NCBI RefSeq assembly: GCF_000382225.1
Contig: NZ_KB907803.1
Coordinates: forward strand, 124,001-188,000
Direction: 5' to 3'
Origin: Hymenobacter aerophilus DSM 13606
GTDB taxonomy: Bacteria; Bacteroidota; Bacteroidia; Cytophagales; Hymenobacteraceae
Length of the DNA: 64,000 bases
Shown: one piece after another, positions 7,791 to 15,991 of the stretch
Layout of the letters: each line of letters starts with the position of its first letter
Position numbering within the stretch: position 1 is the stretch's first letter
Notes under the pieces: generated by a model
What the model was told of the DNA's origin: nothing
The model's database searches: none
The model's input: only the letters and a program-made list of their open reading frames with translations
Position numbers and translations under genes: made by a program

Positions 7791-8230
7791 TTGTCCAGCC
7801 GGGCCAGAATCCGGTCCGCCCACTGGTTGCGCGAATCCTGCTCCTTGCTGGCCTCGGTCAGCACCTTGGTGCGCTCCTCCACCAGGGCCATGGTCTTGTC
7901 GATGTGGGCCAGCCGCTCGGTTAGCTTGAGCACCAGGTCGCTCATCTCCCGCCGCAGCTCGGCCCGCTGCTGCAGACCCTCGTTGCGCACCTGCTCGGCC
8001 TGCAGCTTCATTTCCTCGCGCAGCTTACCTTCCCGCGCCACCGCCGAAATGTGGTAGTCGTCCACCTTCACCGCCAGCGCCGCCGCCTGCTGTTCCTGCT
8101 TCTGGCACGCCACCTTCAGCTCCTCCACCGCCCGCCAGTTCTTCACGAAATACAGCAGCACCGCCACCGCCCCGCCCACCACCGACGTCACCACGCCCCA
8201 GTTGTCGAGCAGATTATCCACGTCCATCAC
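7784..8230 (-). CDS. Membrane-anchored coiled-coil protein of the lysis cassette
   Basis: 148 residues. One N-terminal membrane helix (about 11-29, G-V-V-T-S-V-V-G-G-A-V-A-V-L-L-Y) is followed by a long, highly charged alpha-helical region (33-140) with heptad character. Its start overlaps the endolysin gene by 17 nt. The layout (single N-terminal helix plus coiled coil, between endolysin and holin-like genes) resembles i-spanin/Rz-like or haemolysin-XhlA-type lysis proteins, but no family motif is visible. Function is inferred from context only. Confidence 0.55.
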   Translation of the reverse strand: MMDVDNLLDNWGVVTSVVGGAVAVLLYFVKNWRAVEELKVACQKQEQQAAALAVKVDDYHISAVAREGKLREEMKLQAEQVRNEGLQQRAELRREMSDLVLKLTERLAHIDKTMALVEERTKVLTEASKEQDSRNQWADRILARLDKE

Positions 8231-8756
8231 CTCCTTTCCACCCCGTCAGTACCTCAAAGTGCGGCCGGTCTTTAAAGGAGGGCCAGTCGCCGCCCCACAC
8301 CACCCGGGCGTCGGCGTACTTCATCAGCCGGGCAAACTTGCTCAGCAGCAGCCCCGACCACGACACCGACCCGTCAGCCAGCTGAAACGCCACGTCCAGC
8401 GCCGGGGTAGGAGGGCCCAGGTTGTGCTTCGACTCCCCGCCCCGCTTGTAGGTCACCACTGGCCCCGCCTTGCCGCGCCCCTGCCGGTACAGCTCGTTTT
8501 GCCGCTCCGGACTCCGGTAGCACTCCGTAATGATGGGCCGCCCCGCCAGCCGCAGCACCGGGTCGCCCAGCCACCGGGCCAGCGCCTGCGCGTAGGCCGC
8601 GGCCAGGCACGGCACCGCCTGCCCCAGCCGGACCGCCTGCCGACGCTCCTGCGCCGCGCTCAGCACCGGAACCATCCGCTGCCGCCCGGCCACTACCCCC
8701 GAAGCAGCCGGGACTAAAAGGTGGTCTGATGTTCCGATGTTGCTGGTACTGGTCAT
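8214..8756 (-). CDS. M15 family peptidase, phage-type endolysin
   Basis: 180 residues. Peptidoglycan L-alanyl-D-glutamate/D-Ala-D-Ala type zinc peptidase. The signature is complete: Y-R-S-P-E-R-Q-N-E-L-Y at about 80-90, the first zinc site S-K-H-N (His111), A-L-D-V-A-F (Asp121), and W-G-G-D-W-x-x-F-x-D-R-P-H-F-E with His166. There is no signal peptide, as usual for holin-dependent endolysins. The first gene of the minus-strand lysis cassette. Its C-terminal part has a decayed relative at 1136-1297. Confidence 0.85.
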   Translation of the reverse strand: MTSTSNIGTSDHLLVPAASGVVAGRQRMVPVLSAAQERRQAVRLGQAVPCLAAAYAQALARWLGDPVLRLAGRPIITECYRSPERQNELYRQGRGKAGPVVTYKRGGESKHNLGPPTPALDVAFQLADGSVSWSGLLLSKFARLMKYADARVVWGGDWPSFKDRPHFEVLTGWKGGDGRG

Positions 8757-9875
8757 GGCAGTAGTGCTTTGTTACAATGTTTAGCCTCGATGCTAATTTA
8801 CGTTACAATTTGCAACATATTCCAATGGCCCAACAATGCAGACTGATTGAATTATTTTGGGCAACCCCTTCGGGCCGGGCTATCCGCCACTCCGCTTCGC
8901 TCCGGCCCTGCGGGCAGCCCCCCTGCGGTCGGCTTGGCTACTATCCCTGTTGCGGCACCCGCTACCCCGATTCGGTTTCCACTGGGTGAAGCTCCCCCAC
9001 TCCAGCCCTGACGCCCGCCCACCGCACCGCCGGCGCGCAGCCTGGCCTGCCACCCACAAACCCCACCCCCGCCAGGCAGCGCGCTGGCCCCACCCCGGCC
9101 AGCCGCTCCGGTCCCGGCCGCCGCTTTCATTCCCTGCTCTCCCGCCGCAACGCGGCGCTATGGCCATTCGTCGCTTCGTGCCTGCGCTCCTCATGCCCTC
9201 CGCTTGCTCTGCTCTGGTCATTCCGCTCATTGCCGCGTCGGCCCGCCCCTCTCCCCACCGCACCGACTCTTCAGTCCCTCCAGCACCCCCCGAAACACCC
9301 CAACGCCCACCCACCGCACCGCTACCGGGCCGCCCGGGCCCCCAAAAGGCCCCGCGCCACCCGTCCGCACCCCCTGTTAGCGGCCGCAGGCCACAGGCCC
9401 AAAAAGCCTGCCCCCTGCCAGCAAAGTCTGCGTTCAGGCCACGCAGGCCAAATAATAAGGCCCGCTTCGCGGATAGTCTCATTGGGGAGTACCCCAAACC
9501 CCCGCCACCATGCCCCGGCTGACGCCCGGTCATCAACCTCGGGCTCCGCCACCTCCCGCTGGTCGGCCGCTACCCCCTCATAAGGCCGGCTCCGCCGGGT
9601 GTCCATCGGGGGCTGGCCGCCCCCAAACCCCGGCTTAAAAGGCATTAAGGTCTTGTTCTGTCGGCCCCGCCCGGTTGTGCCCGTGTTGTTAATTGCACTT
9701 TATCAAGCCGCGTTCAGCCTGCTATATGCCCGTATTTTGCACAATCATTTGTTACTCTTTGTTAGATTTATAATCATTTAGTTAGTATATTAGGGTAGTA
9801 AGTCGGGAAAGGCCCGGCTGCCCGCCCTATCCGGAGGCCTACGGCGCGGGGCACCCACGGCTAACAACTACAGCC
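8757..9875. other. 1.1-kb non-coding block between divergent phage modules
   Basis: This interval separates the leftward lysis cassette from the rightward early module. Near 8760-8820 it is AT-rich and holds operator-like repeats. From about 8857 to 9650 it is extremely C-rich on the plus strand with small GC hairpins such as TCCGCTTCGCTCCGG; the open frames here on both strands are low-complexity Pro/Arg/Gly readings typical of GC-rich non-coding DNA. At about 9670-9810 it turns AT-rich again, a likely promoter region for the plus-strand genes. I see no gene. Confidence 0.6.
8769..8816. promoter_or_regulatory. Putative operator upstream of lysis cassette
   Basis: TTGTTACAA at 8769-8777 and GTTACAA-T-TTGCAAC at 8802-8816. 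Both contain GTTACAA, 31 bp (about three helical turns) apart, and the second is a near-perfect 15-bp palindrome. They lie just before the endolysin start in an AT-rich patch, the expected place for a phage repressor operator. Confidence 0.35.
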
Positions 9876-10253
9876 ATGTTCACTGCTTTGCAACTCTCGC
9901 AGCTCGCCGCTGCCGCCTGGTCCGGCCCCGCCGCCGCGCACTTCGCCACCGTCAGCCACTATCAGGCCCCCGATGGCTACGCCCGCACCCAGTACTCCGT
10001 TTCCTACCACGTCGGCACCGTCTGCCACCTCGCGCAGGCCTCGTGCCCCTTCGAGGCCGTAGCTGCCGCCGTGCGCACCTTCGCCGCGGTCCAGCCCCAC
10101 CCCAGTCTCACGGCCGCGCTGGTCGTCGTTCATGCCGCCCGGGCCCTCCGCAAAGCGGCCGCCGCCTTCTCCGGGGCCCCGCTGCCCCGGCCCGGCTTTG
10201 CCGCCCGCGCCCGCCGCCGCCGGCCCGTCGTTTCCGGCCTGCGCCGTGCGTAG
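9876..10253 (+). CDS. Hypothetical Ala-rich protein, first gene of early module
   Basis: 125 residues, ATG start after an AT-rich region. No family recognised. The N-terminal 100 residues have a globular look (T-V-S-H-Y-Q-A-P-D-G-Y-A-R-T-Q-Y-S-V-S-Y-H) with two Cys, then a basic tail R-A-R-R-R-R. The stop overlaps the GTG start of the next gene by 8 nt (GTGCGTAG), which supports translation of both. Together with the following five genes it forms a compact plus-strand unit with phage or plasmid recombination flavour. Confidence 0.55.
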   Translation: MFTALQLSQLAAAAWSGPAAAHFATVSHYQAPDGYARTQYSVSYHVGTVCHLAQASCPFEAVAAAVRTFAAVQPHPSLTAALVVVHAARALRKAAAAFSGAPLPRPGFAARARRRRPVVSGLRRA

Positions 10254-10572
10254 CCTGCCTACTTCCGTAGCGCCCGCCCCGGTGGGGGCGGGCTGCTACT
10301 ACCGGGCCGTGGCCCTGTATGCCGTGGCCCCCGGCTGGGCCGTAGTGCGCGAGCAGCGCGAGCCGGGCAGCAGCTGCTACCAGCAAACCGCCGTGGCCCG
10401 CTACCATACCGGCGAGGCCGCCCACCAGCAGGCGCAGTTCCTTAACAGGCTGGCGGCTCTGCAGGCCCGCGCCGAGGCCCTGTATGCCCGGCCACTATTC
10501 GCCGAGCCCTTTATGCAGCCGCTGCTGGCCGCCTGTGCCGCACTGGCCGCCGCCTCCACTCTCAATCAGTAG
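10246..10572 (+). CDS. Hypothetical protein, 108 aa, GTG start
   Basis: Start chosen at GTG 10246 because it overlaps the stop of the previous gene, and because the reading upstream of it is low-complexity Pro/Ala. The product begins V-R-S-L-P-T-S-V and has a plausible globular core (Y-Y-R-A-V-A-L-Y-A-V-A-P-G-W-A-V-V-R-E). It resembles in spirit the preceding protein (Y-H-T-G-E, short beta segments), but I recognise no family. Function unknown. Confidence 0.5.
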   Translation: MRSLPTSVAPAPVGAGCYYRAVALYAVAPGWAVVREQREPGSSCYQQTAVARYHTGEAAHQQAQFLNRLAALQARAEALYARPLFAEPFMQPLLAACAALAAASTLNQ

Positions 10573-10621
10573 CCACCGGCCCGCGCCCCCTCGGCGGTGC
10601 GGGCCCTAACTCCCCAGTACT

Positions 10622-10936
10622 ATGCCTGCCACCGCTACCACTTACCAGCCCCAGCTGCTCGACCCGCACAGCGCCGCGCCCCAGCCCACCAGCCCCGCCA
10701 ACGGCCGCAGCTTCCGGCTGGCCGAGCTATACCAATTGCTCGACTGCCGGACCGTCGAAGTCGTGCGCTTCTCAGACGAGCTCATCCTCATCATCGACGA
10801 GGAAGGCAAGTTCCGCAACCCGGCTTACCTCAACCTGCTAGCTACCTACCTATGGTACAAGTACCAGCCCGCCGCCCGCGGCCAGGATTCCATCGTCGGC
10901 CGCGCCCTGCTCTGTCACGACAAGCAGTTCAAATAG
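10622..10936 (+). CDS. Small DUF3846-like protein
   Basis: 104 residues. After a Pro/Ala-rich leader of about 28 residues comes F-R-L-A-E-L-Y-Q-L-L-D-C-R-T-V-E-V-V-R, then I-I-D-E-E-G-K-F-R-N-P, L-A-T-Y-L and D-S-I-V-G-R-A-L-L-C. This order resembles the DUF3846 domain of phages and plasmids (x-E-L-Q..G-x-I-E, D-E-x-G-K, N-x-x-A-T, D-x-I-V-G-x-A-L-x-C). DUF3846 has no established function. The match is from memory and is moderate. Confidence 0.5.
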   Translation: MPATATTYQPQLLDPHSAAPQPTSPANGRSFRLAELYQLLDCRTVEVVRFSDELILIIDEEGKFRNPAYLNLLATYLWYKYQPAARGQDSIVGRALLCHDKQFK

Positions 10937-11005
10937 CCCTCTTACGGCGAAGGGGCCGGCCGCTAACGGGCCCCGCTTTTTCTCACCCTCTTACCCCACT
11001 TCGTT

Positions 11006-11710
11006 ATGGCAACCGCCACCAAATCCTCTAAAGCCCCCGCTGTTACGCCCACCGCCGTAGCTGCTACCACGCCGGCCCCGGGCCGCGCCTACCTGACGGC
11101 CACGCTCGACGAGGCCACCGGCGAGCTGACCGAAACCAGCCGCTTCCGCTATCTGCCCGGCCACCCCCGGCAGATTCGGTTCGACGCCAAGGCCGGCCAG
11201 TTCAACATCAACGGCCTCACCCAGCTGGGCCCCGCGCTCAGCTTCATTCCGCTGGCCTGGCGCATCTTCTCCGACGACATCCTCAATATGGGCCGCAAGC
11301 TGTGGGCCGAGCTTTTCTACGCCGACGATAAGGGCGCCGTATGCGCCGTGCTCTTCCACGGCTACAGCGTCGAGAACCTGTACCGCCTGATTGAGCCGCT
11401 GTTCTACGACGAGCTCACGCTGGCCGATGTAGTTGTCCATGTGCGGGCCGTGAAGAAGGAGACGACCAAGGAGGGCAAGAAGGCCACCTACTACCTGGCC
11501 GAGTTCAGCTATGAGCCCGCCGGGCTGGCCGAAATAACCGCCCGCCGTGACTTCGCCCAGGACTTCCCCCTCTGGCGGGCTGAAACCTACACTGGCGCGG
11601 CTGATATGCGCATTCAGCACGGCTACGCCGTACCCGGCGGGGATACGCCGGCGGCAGACAACAGTACCCCCGGCAGCCCCGAACCCGCCGCCCTCCCTCA
11701 AGCCGCCTAG
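11006..11710 (+). CDS. Hypothetical protein of early module, 234 aa
   Basis: Unknown family. The N-terminal 25 residues are a Thr/Ala/Pro linker. The core (about 27-205) is a mixed alpha/beta domain, with F-N-I-N-G-x-x-Q-L-G near 68-77 and F-H-G-Y-S-V-E-N-L near 115-123. The end is a disordered Pro/Ala tail. It lies two genes upstream of a RecE-like nuclease. In many phages such a position is taken by a single-strand annealing protein or ssDNA-binding protein, so that is a testable guess, not an observation. Codon use is like its neighbours. Confidence 0.6.
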   Translation: MATATKSSKAPAVTPTAVAATTPAPGRAYLTATLDEATGELTETSRFRYLPGHPRQIRFDAKAGQFNINGLTQLGPALSFIPLAWRIFSDDILNMGRKLWAELFYADDKGAVCAVLFHGYSVENLYRLIEPLFYDELTLADVVVHVRAVKKETTKEGKKATYYLAEFSYEPAGLAEITARRDFAQDFPLWRAETYTGAADMRIQHGYAVPGGDTPAADNSTPGSPEPAALPQAA

Positions 11711-11776
11711 TGCCCGGCCCCCGCGGCATCCGCCGTGGGGGCTATCAGGCAACCCACCCACTTTCTCACTTCCATC

Positions 11777-12022
11777 ATGGATACCACCACCGAGCCACCC
11801 CGGCTGCTCATCGAGCAGCCACCCCATAACGAAGCCGAGGCTGCCTTGCTGGCCCAACTCACCGAAGCGCTGGCCACTGCCGGACCCCGGCCCGACCTGC
11901 GCGACCTGGCCCCTGATGTCCGCCGGCTCTTCCCCGGGCCCGCCTACCTGGTTGGCTGTGGCGGCGCCCACGTCTGGCTGCATCGGGTCAGTGATTCACA
12001 GCGTCTGGCCATTATCCGCTAA
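11777..12022 (+). CDS. Small hypothetical protein, 81 aa
   Basis: ATG at 11777 gives M-D-T-T-T-E-P-P-R-L-L-I-E-Q. An acidic helical stretch (E-A-E-A-A-L-L-A-Q-L-T-E-A-L) leads to a compact C-terminus with G-C-G-G-A-H-V-W-L-H-R-V. Unknown family. It lies between the 234-aa protein and the RecE-like nuclease, 19 nt before the latter, so it is probably co-transcribed. Confidence 0.5.
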   Translation: MDTTTEPPRLLIEQPPHNEAEAALLAQLTEALATAGPRPDLRDLAPDVRRLFPGPAYLVGCGGAHVWLHRVSDSQRLAIIR

Positions 12023-12041
12023 CCCTATTTCATTTACCACC

Positions 12042-12677
12042 ATGTTCCATAATCTGCAAGCTTACCCCAGCCTCACCCAGAAGCAGCACCGCGCCCTGCC
12101 AGCCGTCAGCAACACCGACCTGTCCGAATTGAAAGCGCAGGTTCTGGGCCAACTGCGCATGCCCAACCCCGCCGCCCTGGCCTACGGCACCGCCTTCCAT
12201 GCCGCCACCCTGGAGCCGGCCACCTACCAGCGCACCCCAGAGAAGTGCCCCTGGGCCCAGCTAGAGCAGCTGGCCCGCCGCGTACGCCGCCAGCGCTACT
12301 GCCGCGACCTGCTTTACCGTGGTACTCCTGAGCTCACCCATACCGCCGTGCACGCCGAAACCGGCCTGCTGGTGAAAGTGCGCCCCGACCTGCTCGTGCG
12401 CAGTCCCGCCGGCCGCCGCCTCACCCTCATCGACTTCAAAACCACCAGCTGCCGCGACGAGGCCCAGTTCTTGGCCACCATCCAGCAGTACGACTACGAC
12501 CGCCAGGCCGCCTTCTACCTCGACGCCCTGCAGGCCGACCGCTTCCTGATTATCGGCGTGCAGAAGAAGGAGCCGCATGCGGTCTGGGTATTCGACGCTA
12601 CGGCTACAGCTGGCCTCATAGAGCAGGGCCGTAAGAAGTACGCGGCCCTACTCCGGCACCATACAACCAGTGGGTAG
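12042..12677 (+). CDS. RecE/exonuclease VIII-like PD-(D/E)XK nuclease
   Basis: 211 residues. Motifs of the exonuclease VIII-type C-terminal domain are all present: Y-G-T-A-F-H-A-A-T-L-E-P (48-59), E98 in L-T-H-x-x-V-x-A-E region, V-R-P-D-L-L (Asp116), I-D-F-K-T-T (Asp131, Lys133) and Y-D-Y-D-R-Q-A-A-F-Y-L-D (150-161), the Tyr/Gln pair typical of RecB-like nucleases. It is expected to resect double-stranded DNA to leave 3' tails for annealing-type recombination in phages or integrative elements. Last gene of the plus-strand early module; it converges with the helicase gene, 23 nt away. Confidence 0.8.
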   Translation: MFHNLQAYPSLTQKQHRALPAVSNTDLSELKAQVLGQLRMPNPAALAYGTAFHAATLEPATYQRTPEKCPWAQLEQLARRVRRQRYCRDLLYRGTPELTHTAVHAETGLLVKVRPDLLVRSPAGRRLTLIDFKTTSCRDEAQFLATIQQYDYDRQAAFYLDALQADRFLIIGVQKKEPHAVWVFDATATAGLIEQGRKKYAALLRHHTTSG

Positions 12678-12700
12678 TTGAAAAGGAGGAAGGCATTGGC

Positions 12701-15700
12701 TCATCCTACCGCCATCTTACCCGCATCGTGCCACAGAAAACCCGGTAGCGGCGTGGCCAACTCCCAGGTAATGGCCATTGGCCGGTTGCCCTTGTGGCTC
12801 ACGTACCGCACGGGACCCAGGAACACGTAGGGCATGGTTAGCCCCGCCGCGTCCTGATTCCGCTCGCGCACAAACAGCAAAATGGTTTTGCCTTGCGCCT
12901 GGTGCTGAATGTAGCTGCGGCCCTTGGGCGTGTCTTCCGCCGTGCTGTTCTGCGACTCCCAATGAAACAGCGTGTCGCTGATGGCATAGTCGTGGTAGAG
13001 CGTGGTGGGCGAGTAGTTGCGGCTGGACTTTTCGAGCGTCACAAACAGTAGTTCCGTGTTCAGCGCCGCTACATAACACACCCCTTCGCGCACCGACGGA
13101 TTACGCTCGAACGTCCACACCCCGAAAGCGCACAGGATTTCGTCGCGGCTGTAGCGGCTATGCAACTGTAGAGCGCAGGAGTAGGGCAGGACCAGCGCCA
13201 CAGGCGGAATGCTGATTTGCGCTTCGCACACGTCCACCACCTCCAGCACTTCCGCCGTGAGGGTCGGCAGGGCCCGCAGCGTGGCTAGGCTGTCTGGCAA
13301 CGAATCCAGCCCCAACTTGGGCCCTGGCTTCTGGTAGAGCAGGTAATGCAACATGAGCCCCATTTCCGGGCCTAACGGGAGCCTCAGCAGTTGCGGTACT
13401 TCTTCCGCTGCCTCAAACACCCGCCGCACAAATGCCAGAAAAGCGGGCCCGTTGGTCTGCGCCAACCGCCACACGCTGCCCACCAGCTGCTTTTCCGTGG
13501 CCGCCAGCTCCGGCGGAGCCAGCACCCCGGCCCGCACTTTGAGCGCCGTCCAGCCCCGGTCGCCGCGCGAGCGGTAAATGTCCACCAACGCAAAATGCGT
13601 GTGCGCTAAAAAGGTGGCCAGCGTAAGCGGCAGCGCGCTTTCCAGGGCGAAGCCGCGAATTCGTCGCTCCAGCACCCGCACACTCTCGCCGGTAGCTGCC
13701 TTGATGTTGTCGAGAATGAACCGCATGGCTTCGCGCTCCATCTGGATGCTGCACCCCACCGGCAGCCGCGGAAAGCCGGCCTCCGCCTCGCTCAGCACCG
13801 AGCCGCCGGTGCGGCCCAGCAGCGCCCGGAACTTCTGCTCGTAGCTGTATTCCTGCCGGGCCTGGCCCACGAAGTCCAGCACCGTCAGGCACTCCTTGCT
13901 TTCGTGCAGGCGCAGCCCCCGGCCCAGTTGCTGCAGAAACACCGTCAGGCTTTCCGTGGGCCGCAAAAACAACAGCGTATCCACCTCCGGAATATCAACA
14001 CCCTCGTTGAAAATGTCCACCACGAACAGGTAGTTGAGCTCCCCGCGCCGTAGCTGCGCCACCGCCGCCCGCCGCTGCTCGGCCGTGGTGTCGCCGCTGG
14101 CCAGGTAGCTGGCCTTCAGGCCCGCCGCCTGGAACTTGGCCGCCATCAGCCGCGCGTGCTCCCGCGTGACGCAGAAGCCCAGCGCCCGCGCCTGCTGGGG
14201 CGCCAGCAAATAGCGCTGCAGGGCCTCTAAAATGGCACTCACCCGCACGTCGTTGCTGGTGTACACGTTGGTCAGGTCCTCGGCGGCGTAGCGCCCGTTG
14301 GTCCACCGCACGTTGCGGTAGTCCACGGGGTCGGTAATGCAGAAGTACTGAAACGGTACCAGCAACCCCCGCGCAATGGCTTCGGGCAGCCGGATTTCCG
14401 CCGCAATGGTGTTGTCAAAATCCGGCAAGATGCTCTCCCCGTCGGCCCGCTCCGGCGTCGCCGTCAGCCCCAGCAGTATAGTCGGCTCAAACCACGCCAG
14501 AATGGGCCGGTACGAAGCCGCCGCCAAATGGTGCACCTCGTCAATCACCAGGTACTGGTAATAGTCGCGCGGGATGGTCTGCTGGAAGAAATCCAGCCGC
14601 GAAGCGAAGGTCTGCACCGATACAAACAGGTGCTCGAACTGCACGGGCTGCTCCGTGCCTACCCACAGCTCCCCGAAGTTGGCCTCCCCCAGAATATGCC
14701 GGAACGTGGCCCGGGCCTGCCGCAGAATCTCCTCCCGGTGCGCCACAAACAACAGCCGTGGCAGCCCGCCCAGCTGCCGGGCAAACCGGGCGTAGTCAAA
14801 CGCCGACACCACCGTTTTGCCCGTGCCCGTCGCCGCCACCACCAGGTTGCGGAAGTGCCCCCGCAGGCTGCGCTCCACCGCCAGCCGGTCCAGAATTTCC
14901 TGTTGGTACGGAAACGGCCGAATGCGGAAGTTGGGCAATGAATCGGCCTGCGCCGCGCCGCTATTTTCCTGGCGCAGGGCTCGGGCCAGCTTCAGGCGCT
15001 GTTCGGGCAAACTACTGTATTCCTCAAATTCCGGCGAGTTCCAGTAGGTCTCAAACGTGCCCCGGAACTTGTTCAAAATGGCGGCATTGTCCTGGGCCGT
15101 CACTTTCACGTTCCACTCCAGCCCGCTGGTAAGCGCCGAACGGCTCATGTTGCTCGACCCGATGTAGGCTGTATCGAAGCCCGAGTTGCGGCTGAACAGG
15201 TAGGCTTTGGCGTGTAGCCGCTCGTGCGCGGTGTTGTAGCTGATGCGCAGTTCGGCCCCCGGCAGCGCGGCCAGCGCATCCACCGCCTTCTGGTCGGTGG
15301 CCCCCATGTAGGTGGTCGTGAGCAGCCGTAGCGGCTTGCCCTGCTCGGCAAACGCCTGGAGCGCGGGCAGCAGCAACCGCAGCCCGCTCCACTTCACAAA
15401 ACTCACGATGAAGTCGATGCGGTCGGCCGAAGCAATTTCCTTCTTCAACTCCGCTTCCAACGACAGCTCCGAGTTGCCCCCGCTGAACAGGTCGCTTTGC
15501 GAAAACCGCAGCGCCGGCTCCATTCCATCGAGGTGCTTGCCCAAATCGTGCTGCGCGGCTAGCGGCAATTGCAGCCGTGGCAGCACGGCCCGTAGCAGTT
15601 GCCCTTCCGGCGCCAGGTCGCTGCCCGCCCCCAACACGTCCGACTTGTCCTGCAGATGGGCAATGATTTCATTGGCCAGCGTCAGCTGCTCCGCTACTTC

Positions 15701-15883
15701 ATCGTTCTTGGCCAACTGCCCCAGCACGCTGCCCAGCAGCCGCGTCAGGTGCCGGGTGATGAACACCGCGGCATCGTCCGCCCCCAGTTTCTTCTCCGCA
15801 ATGGCGTAAACCGCCGTTTCTAACGTAGCAAGCTGGCCGCGCAGCTGCTGCGTAACCAGGGTTTCGTAGTGGCCGGTTTTCAA
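12701..15883 (-). CDS. PLD-domain / superfamily 2 helicase / DUF3427 fusion
   Basis: 1060 residues. Domain order: helical N-terminus (1-130); phospholipase-D-like nuclease domain with one HxK motif (His224, Lys226) and G-S-S-N-M-S (242-247); SF2 helicase with Walker A A-T-G-T-G-K-T (Lys356) and D-E-V-H (448-451); helicase C domain with Q-L-G-R-G-L-R-L (near 660); and a long C-terminal DUF3427-type region. A nuclease joined to a restriction-type helicase is a common build of phage-defence or DNA-repair proteins. It is downstream of the DUF1016 nuclease in the same direction (108-nt gap), so the two may form one transcription unit. Confidence 0.85.
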   Translation of the reverse strand: MKTGHYETLVTQQLRGQLATLETAVYAIAEKKLGADDAAVFITRHLTRLLGSVLGQLAKNDEVAEQLTLANEIIAHLQDKSDVLGAGSDLAPEGQLLRAVLPRLQLPLAAQHDLGKHLDGMEPALRFSQSDLFSGGNSELSLEAELKKEIASADRIDFIVSFVKWSGLRLLLPALQAFAEQGKPLRLLTTTYMGATDQKAVDALAALPGAELRISYNTAHERLHAKAYLFSRNSGFDTAYIGSSNMSRSALTSGLEWNVKVTAQDNAAILNKFRGTFETYWNSPEFEEYSSLPEQRLKLARALRQENSGAAQADSLPNFRIRPFPYQQEILDRLAVERSLRGHFRNLVVAATGTGKTVVSAFDYARFARQLGGLPRLLFVAHREEILRQARATFRHILGEANFGELWVGTEQPVQFEHLFVSVQTFASRLDFFQQTIPRDYYQYLVIDEVHHLAAASYRPILAWFEPTILLGLTATPERADGESILPDFDNTIAAEIRLPEAIARGLLVPFQYFCITDPVDYRNVRWTNGRYAAEDLTNVYTSNDVRVSAILEALQRYLLAPQQARALGFCVTREHARLMAAKFQAAGLKASYLASGDTTAEQRRAAVAQLRRGELNYLFVVDIFNEGVDIPEVDTLLFLRPTESLTVFLQQLGRGLRLHESKECLTVLDFVGQARQEYSYEQKFRALLGRTGGSVLSEAEAGFPRLPVGCSIQMEREAMRFILDNIKAATGESVRVLERRIRGFALESALPLTLATFLAHTHFALVDIYRSRGDRGWTALKVRAGVLAPPELAATEKQLVGSVWRLAQTNGPAFLAFVRRVFEAAEEVPQLLRLPLGPEMGLMLHYLLYQKPGPKLGLDSLPDSLATLRALPTLTAEVLEVVDVCEAQISIPPVALVLPYSCALQLHSRYSRDEILCAFGVWTFERNPSVREGVCYVAALNTELLFVTLEKSSRNYSPTTLYHDYAISDTLFHWESQNSTAEDTPKGRSYIQHQAQGKTILLFVRERNQDAAGLTMPYVFLGPVRYVSHKGNRPMAITWELATPLPGFLWHDAGKMAVG

Positions 15884-15991
15884 TACAGTATGGATAGAAT
15901 AGCTGAGCGCGCAAATTCGCGCACTCAGCGCAATATGAATTGATTTTCAATAAGCCCTTATTGTACTCCTAAAAAGTCCCGAAAAGTCCTG

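Noticed and set aside
8880..9536. Open frames on both strands in the C-rich block
   Set aside because: Products are Gly/Arg or Pro/Ala low-complexity with no hydrophobic core; better explained as non-coding GC-rich DNA.
10991..11983. 330-codon open frame on the minus strand
   Set aside because: Antisense to the 234-aa protein gene of the early module; Gly-rich mirror composition, no motif.
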